A program made the translations under genes and the position numbers. Under the pieces are notes generated by a model. The model was not told the DNA's origin. It did no database searches and was given only the letters and a program-made list of their open reading frames with translations. A stretch of 64,000 bases of DNA. Source: Cribrihabitans_A pelagius (GTDB lineage Bacteria; Pseudomonadota; Alphaproteobacteria; Rhodobacterales; Rhodobacteraceae). Below, one piece after another: positions 9,641 through 17,867 of the stretch. Position 1 is the stretch's first letter. Each line of letters begins with the position of its first letter. Where the stretch lies: the NCBI RefSeq assembly GCF_048820915.1, contig NZ_JBMERR010000010.1, positions 99,893-163,892 on the forward strand, written 5' to 3'.

Positions 9641-11059
9641 ATGGCGCATGACATCACATCCGGCAGGCTGGCCCGGCTTGGCGTGCAGGCAGCGGAGGCG
9701 GCGGGCCGGGCGCGCGAGGTCGCGGCGCAGGTCCGGGCTGATGGCATCGAAACGCTGCGGGTGCTCTTTGCCGACCAGCACGGCGTGCTGCGCGGCAAGG
9801 CGGTGACGGCAGAGGCGGTGGAGAGCGTGCTGCGCGACGGGCTCACCGTGCCCTCGACGCTGCTGCTGAAGGACACAGCGCACCGCACGGCCTTTGCGGT
9901 CTGGGAGGCAGGGGGCTATGCGCCGGTGCGCGGGGCGGGCGACGTGCTGCTGGTGCCGCGGCCCGGGACATTCCGCGTGCTGCCGTGGGCTCCGCGCTCG
10001 GCCTGGATGCTGTGCACGCCGGTGCACCCGGATGGCCGCCCGCTGACCTTTGCACCGGACACGGTGCTTGAACGCGCCGAGGAACGGCTGGCCGCACAGG
10101 GGCTGGAGGCGCGCTTCGGGCAGGAGGTGGAGTTCCACATATTCGAAGGGAATGGGCAGACTGCAGGGGTAGGCGCCTACATGAGCGAAAGCCGCTACGG
10201 CGCGATGGAGCCGCTGCTCGACACGCTGCGCCGGGATGCGCAGGCGCTGGGTCTCCCGGTGCGCTCGGTCGAGATCGAGGCGGGCGCGGGCCAGGTGGAG
10301 TTCACCTTTGCCCCGGGCCCGGCGCGGCAACAGGCCGATGCCCTTGTGATGTTCCGGACTTTGGCGCGGGAGGTCTGTGCCCGCGAGGGTTTTGATGCCT
10401 GCTTCATGCCGCGCCCGGGGCGGGCCGGTTCCCAAACCCAGACGCCAGCCCGAACGCAGGACATGGGCTCGGGCTGGCACCTGCACCAGTCGCTGATCGC
10501 GCGCGACACCGGCCGCAACCTGTTCACGCCGGAGGTCCCGGGCCGGCTGACCCCGGAGGCCGCGGGCTGGATCGCCGGGCTGCTCACTCATGCGGCCGAG
10601 ATCTCCGTGCTCAGCGCGCCCACTGTCAACAGCTACAAACGCTACCGCCCCGGCCGGCTCGCACCCTGCCGGATCGCCTGGGGCGAAGGCGGCCGCGGGG
10701 TGATGCTGCGCGCGCTGCTGACCCCCGGCGATGCCGCCAGCCGGATCGAGAACCGCGCGCCGGATGTCTCCGCCAACCCCTATTACGCGCTGGCGGCGCA
10801 GATCCACGCAGGGCTCGCGGGACTGGAGACAGGCCTCACCCCGCCGCCGCCGGCCGCGGCGCCGCTTGGCAGCGGGGCCGCGCTGCTGCCGCGTTCGATG
10901 GGCCAGGCGCTTGATGCCTTCGCAGCCTCGGACTTCTGCCGCGCCGCGCTGGGGGCGGAGGTGGCGGATTACCTGCTGCCACTGAAACGCGCCGAATGGG
11001 ACCGCTACCTCGATCATGTCAGCGCCTGGGAGCAGGCGGAATACGCCAGCCTGTTCTGA
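9641..11059 (+). CDS. Glutamine synthetase family protein (probable gamma-glutamyl ligase)
   Basis: A 472-residue member of the glutamine synthetase fold that joins the gamma-carboxyl of glutamate to ammonia or an amine using ATP. Visible motifs are QEVEFHIF and VEIEAGAGQVEFTF (metal and glutamate ligands), GSGWHLHQSL (ATP loop), and NSYKRYRPG followed later by RIENRAPD. The adenylylation tyrosine motif of classical GlnA near the C-terminus is absent, so this is more likely a PuuA-like gamma-glutamylamide synthetase than the main nitrogen-assimilating enzyme. The ATG at 9641 follows GGAAGGGG by six bases. The frame is open upstream only by chance. A divergent IclR gene probably controls it. 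The amine substrate is not known. Confidence 0.82.
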   Translation: MAHDITSGRLARLGVQAAEAAGRAREVAAQVRADGIETLRVLFADQHGVLRGKAVTAEAVESVLRDGLTVPSTLLLKDTAHRTAFAVWEAGGYAPVRGAGDVLLVPRPGTFRVLPWAPRSAWMLCTPVHPDGRPLTFAPDTVLERAEERLAAQGLEARFGQEVEFHIFEGNGQTAGVGAYMSESRYGAMEPLLDTLRRDAQALGLPVRSVEIEAGAGQVEFTFAPGPARQQADALVMFRTLAREVCAREGFDACFMPRPGRAGSQTQTPARTQDMGSGWHLHQSLIARDTGRNLFTPEVPGRLTPEAAGWIAGLLTHAAEISVLSAPTVNSYKRYRPGRLAPCRIAWGEGGRGVMLRALLTPGDAASRIENRAPDVSANPYYALAAQIHAGLAGLETGLTPPPPAAAPLGSGAALLPRSMGQALDAFAASDFCRAALGAEVADYLLPLKRAEWDRYLDHVSAWEQAEYASLF

Positions 11060-11153
11060 CGCGCCCGCCCGCTTGCGGCCAGCGCGGTGCGTAGGTAGCC
11101 TGATCTCCGGAACACCAGCGCATCCCGCCACATCTGCAAAAGGGAAGATCACC

Positions 11154-11513
11154 ATGAAATACACCGAGGAACACGAGTGGCTCCAGCCCGAGGGCGACCT
11201 CATCACCGTCGGCATCACTGCCCATGCGGCCGAGCAGCTGGGCGATGTGGTCTTCATCGAGCTGCCCGAGGCGGGCACCGAGGTCTCCAAGGACGACGAG
11301 ATCGTGGTGATCGAATCGGTGAAGGCGGCCTCCGACATCCTGGCCCCGCTCGATGGCGAGATCGTCGAGGTGAACGAGGCGCTGGCCGATGATCCCGGAA
11401 AAGTGAACGAAGACCCCGAAGGCGCGGCCTGGTTCTTCAAGATCAAACCCTCCGACCTGTCGCCGATGGACGATTACATGGATGAGGCGGGCTACAAGGA
11501 CTTCATCAGCTGA
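11154..11513 (+). CDS. gcvH: Glycine cleavage system H protein
   Basis: A 119-residue lipoyl carrier that shuttles the aminomethyl group between the P, T and L proteins of glycine cleavage. The lipoyl lysine is Lys57 in VIESVKAAS, and the hammerhead fold residues around it (LGDVVFIELPEAG) are intact. The N-terminus YTEEHEWL is typical. The ATG at 11154 follows AAGGGAAGATCACC, which gives a good ribosome site. The gcvT and gcvP genes are not next to it, unlike in most bacteria. Here it sits downstream of the ligase gene with a 94-base gap and is followed by a strong hairpin. It may be the genome's only H protein or an extra copy with another role. Confidence 0.92.
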   Translation: MKYTEEHEWLQPEGDLITVGITAHAAEQLGDVVFIELPEAGTEVSKDDEIVVIESVKAASDILAPLDGEIVEVNEALADDPGKVNEDPEGAAWFFKIKPSDLSPMDDYMDEAGYKDFIS

Positions 11514-11535
11514 AGCCCGGATCAGCTGAAGACCG

Positions 11536-11571
11536 GCGCCCGCGCGCCGCAGCCCCGCGGCGCGCGGGCGC
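11536..11571 (+). terminator. Strong hairpin after gcvH
   Basis: GCGCCCGCGCGCCGC at 11536-11550 pairs without mismatch to the 15 bases at 11557-11571 around a six-base loop. No T run follows. It probably ends the gcvH transcript or protects its 3' end. Confidence 0.55.
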
Positions 11572-11663
11572 GATCACAAAACCGCCATCCGCCCTGTTTC
11601 CCGCCGCCGCCGCGCTAGCTTGCAGGCGGCGCGGAGCATCCCGCGCCCAACAGGAGGCGGATC

Positions 11664-12380
11664 ATGGCGGATTTCAGCGGGCTCAAGGCCCTGTTCATCA
11701 ACACATCTCTGAAAAAGGACGGCAGCCAGAGCCACACCCGGCTCCTGATGAATGCCTCCGCCAAAATCATGGAGAAGAACGGCGCCGCGGTGGAGCATCT
11801 GCACATGCTCGACCACCAGGTGCCGCCCGGTGTCTACCCGGACATGACCGAACAAGGCTGGGAGCGCGACGACTGGCCCGCGATCTGGGACAAGGTGAAG
11901 GCGGCGCAGATCCTGGTGATCGGCACGCCGCTTTGGCTGGGCGAGGAAAGCTCGGTCTGCCGGGTGCTGATTGAGCGGCTGTATGGCATGAGCGGCGAAC
12001 TGAACGATAAGGGGCAGTCGGTCTACTACGGCAGGGTTGGCGGCTGCGTGATCACCGGCAACGAGGACGGCATCAAGCACACCGCGATGACGATCTGCTA
12101 CGCGCTCGGACACCTGGGTTACACCATTCCACCGCAGGCCGATTGCGGCTGGATCGGCGAGGCCGGGCCGGGGCCCTCCTATGGCGACGAGGTGGACGGC
12201 AAGCCCGCGGGTTTCGAGAACGAGTTCACTCAGCGCAACACCACGATCATGACCTGGAACCTCCTGCACCTCGCGGCGATGCTGCGCGATGCGGGCGGCT
12301 ACCCGAAGGAGGGCAACGACCGTACCGCCTGGAAGGCAGGCTGCCGCTTCGACTACGAAAACCCGGATTACCGCGCCTGA
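11664..12380 (+). CDS. Flavodoxin-family NAD(P)H-dependent oxidoreductase
   Basis: A 238-residue soluble protein with the FMN-binding flavodoxin-like fold. The first strand and phosphate loop are LFINTSLKKDGSQSHTR (residues about 10-26). The second FMN contact is IGTPLWLGEESS near residue 95, and GGCVITGNEDGIKHTAMT near residue 130 is the third. Relatives reduce quinones, azo dyes or metals using NADPH, and some act as multimeric WrbA-like enzymes. The ATG at 11664 follows AGGAGG. The gene is the last of the run starting with the ligase at 9641, but the strong hairpin before it suggests its own transcript. The physiological substrate is unknown. Confidence 0.82.
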   Translation: MADFSGLKALFINTSLKKDGSQSHTRLLMNASAKIMEKNGAAVEHLHMLDHQVPPGVYPDMTEQGWERDDWPAIWDKVKAAQILVIGTPLWLGEESSVCRVLIERLYGMSGELNDKGQSVYYGRVGGCVITGNEDGIKHTAMTICYALGHLGYTIPPQADCGWIGEAGPGPSYGDEVDGKPAGFENEFTQRNTTIMTWNLLHLAAMLRDAGGYPKEGNDRTAWKAGCRFDYENPDYRA

Positions 12381-12404
12381 GCCGGTCCTGTGCCGCACCG
12401 CGCG

Positions 12405-12567
12405 GGACAAGGCCGAAGGCCGCCGCGGATCGCCGGCGCGCCCCCACGCGGCGGCGATCTGGCTGAGGCTGGACGTGTCCTGGAGAGGACGTGCGGACTT
12501 GGCAGGGATAAACTGCCAGTCACTTCCGTTCGGCTCGCCTCCGCACGCACCGCCGATGCGCGGCTCA
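12405..12567 (+). repeat. Dispersed intergenic repeat with GGATAAA hairpin, copy A
   Basis: Shares blocks with two segments near 46.8 and 47.0 kb: GGACAAGGCCGAAGGCCGCC at the start, GCGGCGATCTGGCTGAG in the middle, and a hairpin TGGCAG-GGATAAA-CTGCCA at 12500-12518 followed by GTCAC and TTCGGCTCGCCTCC. The segment lies between the oxidoreductase and the hydroxyacid dehydrogenase. The 266-base gap holds no gene that I can support. Confidence 0.65.
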
Positions 12568-12603
12568 CCGCCCGGCCGCAGGCGTTGTAAACCGCTTCGC
12601 GGT

Positions 12604-12635
12604 GCCTCCGGCGGGGATATTTTGGCCAGAAGAAG
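12604..12635 (+). repeat. Dispersed intergenic element, copy 2
   Basis: GCCTCCGGCGGGGATATTTT followed by GGCCAGAAGAAG. It matches the general plan of the elements near 7431, 27819 and 46952 (GC-rich CCTCCGGCGGG, then TATTT, then an AGAA-rich end). It ends 11 bases before the stop of the next minus-strand gene. Confidence 0.45.
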
Positions 12636-12646
12636 CGAGGGTCGGC

Positions 12647-13582
12647 TCAATAGCCGCGCGCGCGGTCGACCTCGTGCAGCAGCGCTTCGCCCGATTGCAG
12701 GCGGCGCAGGTTCTCCACTACATCCCCCAGCGCATCGCCCAGGTGCCAGCCGGAGACATGCGGCGTGATGGTCACCGCCGGATGCGCCCAGAGCGGGTCG
12801 TCCGCGGGCAGCGGCTCCCGGCTCAGCACGTCCAGCACTGCCGCGCCGGGGCGGCCCGCGTCAAGCGCGCGCAGCAATGCCGCCTCGTCCATCAAATCGC
12901 CGCGCCCCGCGTTGATCAGCGTCGCACCCGGCTTCATCGCCGCCAGCAGTTCCGCGCCGAACATCCCCCGCGTTTCAGCCGTTGAGGGCAGGATCGCGCA
13001 GACATAATCGCAGCGTCCCAGCATCTCCGGCAGCGCCCTGGCCCCGTGGTGGCAGGTCACGCCTTCGATCTCCTTGGGCGAGCGGCTCCAGCCCTCGACC
13101 CGGAACCCCATGCCGCGCATCAGCCGCGCGCACAGGCCGCCGATATGGCCCAATCCCAGCACCCCCACCGAGGTTTCTGCCGCCCGCTTCGGCGCCACCG
13201 GGTCCCATTCGGTGCGCGCCTGCGCCGCCTCATGACGGGCCATGTTGCGCTGCGCCCGCAGGATGTAGGCGAGGCAATACTCCGCAATCTCCCGCGCCGG
13301 CTCCTCGGGCTTCAGCCGGGCGACGCGCACATGCGCGGGCAGGTCCGGATGCGCCACGATGGTCTCCACCCCGGCGCCCAGTTTCTGCACCAGCTTGAGG
13401 CCGGGCAACCGCGCGGGCAGGTCGTCCTTGAGCGAGGAGACCGCAAGCATGGTGATCTCTTCCAGGTTGCCGGGCGCGGAGGCAGGCCGGATATCCGCCC
13501 CCGGCGCCAGCTTGCGGAGCTCGGCTGCCAGTTCCTCCTCGCTGTACCAGCCCGCGTGCCCGATACTGATCAAGAGCGCCAT
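12647..13582 (-). CDS. D-isomer 2-hydroxyacid dehydrogenase (GhrA-like glyoxylate/hydroxypyruvate reductase)
   Basis: A 311-residue NAD(P)-dependent reductase of 2-oxo acids such as glyoxylate and hydroxypyruvate. The dinucleotide loop is VGVLGLGHIGG (residues 139-149). The catalytic triad of this family is complete: Arg227 in NAGRGDL, Glu256 in SREPLP, and His275 in TPHVSGW. The layout and length fit the GhrA branch. A serine at the end of the second strand (GWSRSPKE) suggests NADPH preference. It diverges from the acyl-CoA dehydrogenase gene across 128 bases. The natural substrate cannot be fixed from sequence. Confidence 0.85.
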   Translation of the reverse strand: MALLISIGHAGWYSEEELAAELRKLAPGADIRPASAPGNLEEITMLAVSSLKDDLPARLPGLKLVQKLGAGVETIVAHPDLPAHVRVARLKPEEPAREIAEYCLAYILRAQRNMARHEAAQARTEWDPVAPKRAAETSVGVLGLGHIGGLCARLMRGMGFRVEGWSRSPKEIEGVTCHHGARALPEMLGRCDYVCAILPSTAETRGMFGAELLAAMKPGATLINAGRGDLMDEAALLRALDAGRPGAAVLDVLSREPLPADDPLWAHPAVTITPHVSGWHLGDALGDVVENLRRLQSGEALLHEVDRARGY

Positions 13583-13710
13583 TGCCGCCTCCCTCCCTTG
13601 TTCTGTCCCTTGGCCGCCGCCGGTTACGTTCCGTCACCCGGCTGGACAGCCGCGCTGCGACTAAGCCATGCTTTCAGCCAAAGCGCAAAGCGGTTGGGGA
13701 GGCAGCGGAC

Positions 13711-14946
13711 ATGGACATGAACTTCGGCATGCGGGAGGAGACCCGCGCCCTTTTGGACCGCGTTGCGGCGATGGTGCGCGACGAGATCATGCCGCTTGAG
13801 GCCGAATACCACGCCGAGATCGGCAAGGGCGACCGCTGGCAATACACCCCCCGGCAGGCGGAGATCCTAGAAGGCCTGAAGGCGCGCGCCAAGGAACAGG
13901 GCCTGTGGAACTTCTGGCTGACGGACAGCGCCCGCGGCCAGGGCCTCACCACAGTGGAGTATGCCTGCTTCGCCGAGGAGATGGGCAAGACGCCACTGGG
14001 GGCAGAGGTCTTCAACTGCTCGGCACCCGACACAGGCAACATGGAGGTTTTCGAGCGCTACGGCACCGATGCGATGAAACGCGAGTGGCTGGCACCGCTG
14101 CTGGAGGGGGAGATCCGCTCCGCCTACCTGATGACCGAACCGGATGCCGCCTCCTCGGACGCCACCAACGTGGCGATGTCCTGCGTGCGCGACGGCGATC
14201 ATTACGTCTTGAACGGCGAGAAATGGTGGGCCTCCGGCGCGGGAGACCCCCGCTGCAAGGTTTATATCGTGATGGTCCGCACTGGCGGAGACGACCAGCC
14301 CAAGCACCAGCGCCATTCGATGATCGTGGTCCCCGCTGGCACGCCGGGGATCGAGGTGCTGCGTCCGATGCAGGTCTACGGTGACGACGACGCGCCGCAC
14401 GGCCACATGCACGTGCGTTTCACCGATGTGCGGGTGCCGGCCGGATACCTGCTCCTGGGCGAGGGCCGCGGTTTCGAGATCGCCCAGGGCCGCCTCGGCC
14501 CCGGCCGCATCCACCACTGCATGCGCGCCATCGGCCAGGCGGAGGCGGCGCTGGTGCTGATGTGCAGGCGGTCCCTCGCGCGCGAGGCTTTCGGCAAGCC
14601 GCTCGCGGGGCTGGGCGCCAATTACGACATCATCGCCGAATGCCGGATGGAGATCGAGATGGCCCGGCTCCTGTGCCTCAAGGCCGCCTGGTACATGGAT
14701 CAGGGCGACGCCCGCGCCGCCGCGCCGTGGATCAGCAAGATCAAGGTGGTGGCGCCGCAGGTGGCGCTCAAGGTGATCGACGAGGCGGTGCAGATGCACG
14801 GCGGCCAGGGCATCTCGCAGGACACGCCGCTGGCGCGCGCCTGGACCCACGTCCGCACCCTGCGCCTCGCCGACGGCCCCGACGCTGTGCACCGCCGCCA
14901 GGTCGCCAGGGCCGAGCTGCGCAAGCACACGCAGGAGAAGATCTAA
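13711..14946 (+). CDS. Acyl-CoA dehydrogenase family protein
   Basis: A 411-residue FAD enzyme that introduces a trans-2 double bond into acyl-CoA esters and passes electrons to ETF. The N-terminal helical domain is followed by the flavin contact YLMTEPDAASSDATN and GEKWWASGAGD in the middle beta domain. The C-terminal domain includes GRIHHCMRAIGQAEAAL and the FAD/dimer block VDEAVQMHGGQGISQDTP (read here as IDEAVQMHGGQG). The closest relatives by eye are the ACAD10/11-like bacterial group. The ATG at 13711 follows GGGGAGG with eight bases spacing, so the longer frame is rejected. It is monocistronic. The chain-length preference is unknown. Confidence 0.88.
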   Translation: MDMNFGMREETRALLDRVAAMVRDEIMPLEAEYHAEIGKGDRWQYTPRQAEILEGLKARAKEQGLWNFWLTDSARGQGLTTVEYACFAEEMGKTPLGAEVFNCSAPDTGNMEVFERYGTDAMKREWLAPLLEGEIRSAYLMTEPDAASSDATNVAMSCVRDGDHYVLNGEKWWASGAGDPRCKVYIVMVRTGGDDQPKHQRHSMIVVPAGTPGIEVLRPMQVYGDDDAPHGHMHVRFTDVRVPAGYLLLGEGRGFEIAQGRLGPGRIHHCMRAIGQAEAALVLMCRRSLAREAFGKPLAGLGANYDIIAECRMEIEMARLLCLKAAWYMDQGDARAAAPWISKIKVVAPQVALKVIDEAVQMHGGQGISQDTPLARAWTHVRTLRLADGPDAVHRRQVARAELRKHTQEKI

Positions 14947-14953
14947 CAGGGCA

Positions 14954-14979
14954 GGGCGGCCGCGAACAGACAGCCGCCC
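14954..14979. terminator. Hairpin between convergent acyl-CoA dehydrogenase gene and truA
   Basis: GGGCGGC at 14954-14960 pairs with GCCGCCC at 14973-14979 around a 12-base loop between two converging genes. No T tract. Confidence 0.35.
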
Positions 14980-14997
14980 GCCCGGCCGGGCAGCCGT

Positions 14998-15765
14998 TCA
15001 GGCGAAGGGATCTTCCGGATAGCCGACCCGGGCGAGGTACAGCCCATGCCCCGGGCAGACCGGTCCGCAGGCAGCGCGGTCGCGCGCCTCCAGCGCGGAT
15101 CTCACGTCCTCAGGGCTCCACGCCCCGGCGCCGACCCGTTCCAGCGTGCCGACAAAGCTGCGCACCTGATTGTGCAGGAAGCTGCGGGCGCGCACGTGGA
15201 AATGGATCTCCGGACCCGACAGCCCCGCGGTCCGCTCCACCCGCAGCTCATCCAGCGTCTTCACAGCACTCGCCGCCTGGCAGATCGACGAGCGGAAGGT
15301 GGTGAAATCATGGTTGCCCAGCAGCATGTCAGCCCCTTCCTGCATGGCCGCGGCGTCCAGCTCATGGCCAAGCTGCCAGACCTGACCTGCGTCATGGGTG
15401 GCAGGCGCGCGGCGGATCAGGATGCGGAAGAGATACTGTCGCTCGACGGCCGAGAACCGCGCGTGCCAGTCATCCTCGACCCGCGCGCAGGCGACGATTG
15501 CCACCGGCGCCGGTTTCAGGTGATAGTTCAGCGCCTCCGACAGGCGGAACGGGTCCCACTCTTTGCGCAGGTCGCAATGCGCCACCTGACCCAGCGCATG
15601 CACGCCGGTATCGGTGCGCCCGGCGGCGGCAATGGTGTGCGCGCCGGGTTCGAGCCGCGCAAGCGCCGCCTCGATCGTCCCCTGCACTGAGGGCTGGTCC
15701 TTCTGCCTCTGCCAGCCGGCAAAAGGCTTCCCGTGATATTCGACTTTGAGAGCAAAACGCGGCAT
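14998..15765 (-). CDS. truA: tRNA pseudouridine(38-40) synthase
   Basis: A 255-residue enzyme that makes pseudouridine at positions 38, 39 and 40 of the tRNA anticodon arm. The catalytic aspartate is Asp52 in AAGRTDTGVHALGQ. Other family blocks are RFALKVEYHGKPFAGWQ at the N-terminus, ARFSAVERQYLFRI, and FLHNQVRSFVGTLERVG. Length matches TruA of other bacteria. The ATG at 15765 starts the conserved sequence, whereas the frame extends 12 codons further without similarity. In many alphaproteobacteria truA follows fmt-def, but those genes are not here. Confidence 0.95.
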   Translation of the reverse strand: MPRFALKVEYHGKPFAGWQRQKDQPSVQGTIEAALARLEPGAHTIAAAGRTDTGVHALGQVAHCDLRKEWDPFRLSEALNYHLKPAPVAIVACARVEDDWHARFSAVERQYLFRILIRRAPATHDAGQVWQLGHELDAAAMQEGADMLLGNHDFTTFRSSICQAASAVKTLDELRVERTAGLSGPEIHFHVRARSFLHNQVRSFVGTLERVGAGAWSPEDVRSALEARDRAACGPVCPGHGLYLARVGYPEDPFA

Positions 15766-15963
15766 GGCGGGGCAAGTACCGCGCCGCTGCGGCCGGGGCA
15801 AGCCTCCCGGTGCGCCGCCAGCGCCCGGCGGGCGTGCCCCTGTGTGCCCCAGGCCGCGCTTCGCCGCATTTCCGCAATGGCAGCGGCGGCTTGGGTGGCA
15901 TCCCGGCGCCCCTCTGCCTATCTTGACCCGAACAACAACGGGCAGAGCGGGGCCGGAGACGTG

Positions 15964-17376
15964 GTGATTACCTCCCTTGCAGACGGGGTGCTAAGCGGTG
16001 TGGAGAGCCTCTCCAGCAGCGTCTCCTCGGCGCTGTTCGACCGGCCCCTGCGGCTGGGCGTCACCGGGCTGGCGCGCTCGGGCAAGACCGTCTTCATCAC
16101 GTCGCTCGTCGCCAATATGCTGGAGCGCGGCCGCATGCTGCAACTGGCCGCCGCACGGGAGGGGCGGATCGAGGCCGCCTTCCTGCAGCCCCAGCCCGAC
16201 GACACCGTGCCCCGCTTCGACTATGAAAACCACCTCGCGGCGCTGACCGGGCCGTCGCCCCATTGGCCGGACAGCACCCGCGCGGTCTCCGAGCTGCGCC
16301 TCAGCTTGCGGGTGCGGCCCGCGGGGCTTCTGTCGGGCTTGCAGGGGCTGCGCACGCTGCACCTGGATATCGTCGACTACCCCGGCGAATGGCTCCTGGA
16401 CCTCGCGCTGCTGGACAAGAGCTACGCCGGATGGTCCACCGAAGTGCTCACCCGCATCGAAGCCCGCCCCGAGGCCCAGGCCTTCCTGGCCGAGCAGCGC
16501 CAGACCGATCCCGCCGCCCCAAGGGACGAGCCGCGCGCGCAGGCCCTTGCGGCCGCCTTCACCAACTACCTCCACGCCGCCCGCGCCGCCGGTTTCTACG
16601 ATTGCACCCCGGGCCGCTTCCTGCTGCCCGGTGATCTCGAAGGCTCGCCCGTGCTCACCTTCGCGCCGCTGCCGCCCATTGACGGCGCGGCGCGCAGCAG
16701 CCTCTGGCGCGAGATGGAGCGCCGCTTCGAAGCCTATAAGGCAAAGGTGGTGAAACCCTTCTTCCGCGACCATTTCGCCCGCATCGACCGCCAGGTGGTG
16801 CTGGTCGATTCGCTTTCTGCAATCCACTCCGGCCCGCAGGCGGTGGAGGATCTGCGCCACGCGATGGGCGACATTCTTTCGGCCTTCCGCCCCGGCCGCA
16901 ACCGTTTTCTGACCCGGCTGATGGGCGGCAAGCGGGTGGAGAAAATCCTCTTTGCGGCCACAAAGGCCGACCACCTGCACCACGCCCAGCACCCGCAGAT
17001 GACCGCCATCATCGAGGCGCTCACCCGGGAGGCCCGCGACCGCGCCCGCTTTGCCGGGGCTAAGACCGCGGCGCTGGCGATGGCGTCCCTGCGCACTACA
17101 ACCGAGGAAATGCGCCCGCATCAGGGCGGCGAGCTGCCCTGTGTGCGCGGCACCCTTCTGGAGACCGGACGCCAGGCCGCCTTCTACCCCGGCGCGCTGC
17201 CGGAGGACCCGGCCCGGCTGCTCGCGCCCGCCCGCGAGGGTGCTGCGCGCTGGCTCGACGGCGAGTATCAGGCGATGGCCTTCGCACCGGCGCCTCTGAC
17301 CCTGAAACCCGGCAGCGGCCCGCCGCACATCAGGCTCGACCGCGCCGCTGAATTCCTGTTCGGAGACGTGCTGTAA
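15964..17376 (+). CDS. ycjX: YcjX-family P-loop NTPase (DUF463)
   Basis: A 470-residue GTPase-like protein of a stress-linked family. The Walker A motif is GLARSGKT at residues 35-42, followed by VFITSLVANML. LHLDIVDYPGEWLLDLALL carries the switch II type D-x-P-G, and FAATKADHLHH supplies the guanine-specificity motif T-K-A-D. No ATG is available, and the second of two GTG codons (15964) is chosen because it sits five bases after GGAG and gives the usual family N-terminus. The stop overlaps the next start by one base, and the ycjF homologue follows after the acetyltransferase gene, so the three form an operon. In E. coli ycjX-ycjF is part of the PspF/phage-shock neighbourhood. The molecular role is unsettled. 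Confidence 0.88.
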   Translation: MITSLADGVLSGVESLSSSVSSALFDRPLRLGVTGLARSGKTVFITSLVANMLERGRMLQLAAAREGRIEAAFLQPQPDDTVPRFDYENHLAALTGPSPHWPDSTRAVSELRLSLRVRPAGLLSGLQGLRTLHLDIVDYPGEWLLDLALLDKSYAGWSTEVLTRIEARPEAQAFLAEQRQTDPAAPRDEPRAQALAAAFTNYLHAARAAGFYDCTPGRFLLPGDLEGSPVLTFAPLPPIDGAARSSLWREMERRFEAYKAKVVKPFFRDHFARIDRQVVLVDSLSAIHSGPQAVEDLRHAMGDILSAFRPGRNRFLTRLMGGKRVEKILFAATKADHLHHAQHPQMTAIIEALTREARDRARFAGAKTAALAMASLRTTTEEMRPHQGGELPCVRGTLLETGRQAAFYPGALPEDPARLLAPAREGAARWLDGEYQAMAFAPAPLTLKPGSGPPHIRLDRAAEFLFGDVL

Positions 17377-17867
17377 TGCGCAAAATCACCGTCAAACCGG
17401 GCCCCGTGACCCTGCGCCGCGCCACCGCGCTCGATGCCGGCGCCACCGGAGAGATCCTGCACGCCTTCCAGGCCGAGACGCCTTGGATGCCCGATCTCTA
17501 CTCCAGCGCCGAGACGATCTCCTTCTGCGGCGTGATGATCGACCGCGGCTGGGTCACCGTGGCCGCGCGCGGCCGCCGCGTGCTGGGCTTTTCTGCCCGC
17601 GACGGCGCGGAGCTCTGCGCGCTTTACGTGGCTGCAAGCGCCCGTGGCCTGGGCGTTGGCGCGGCGCTCCTGAGCGCCGCCAAATCCGCAACACCCCGGC
17701 TCAGGCTGCGCACCTTCGCCGCCAACTCCCGTGCCCGCGCCTTCTACCGCCGGCAGGGCTTCGTGCAGACCAGCCAGGGGGACGGCTCCGGCAATGCCGA
17801 GGCGCTGCCCGACATCGCCTATGAGTGGCGTGCGGCCCGCGGGATCCTGCGGGAGGCCGCGGCATGA
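17376..17867 (+). CDS. GNAT-family N-acetyltransferase
   Basis: A 163-residue acetyl-CoA-dependent transferase. The pyrophosphate-binding loop of the fold is ARGLGVGAALLSAA (close to the Q/R-x-x-G-x-G/A pattern), preceded by the strand LCALYVAAS. The C-terminal half has NSRARAFYRRQGFVQT, the usual N-x-x-A-x-x-F-Y-x-x-x-G-F block. The ATG shares a base with the ycjX stop, and its own stop overlaps the ycjF start as ATGA, so all three are translationally coupled. The acceptor is unknown. The position suggests it may modify YcjX, YcjF or a shared partner, which is an inference from coupling alone. Confidence 0.85.
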   Translation: MRKITVKPGPVTLRRATALDAGATGEILHAFQAETPWMPDLYSSAETISFCGVMIDRGWVTVAARGRRVLGFSARDGAELCALYVAASARGLGVGAALLSAAKSATPRLRLRTFAANSRARAFYRRQGFVQTSQGDGSGNAEALPDIAYEWRAARGILREAAA

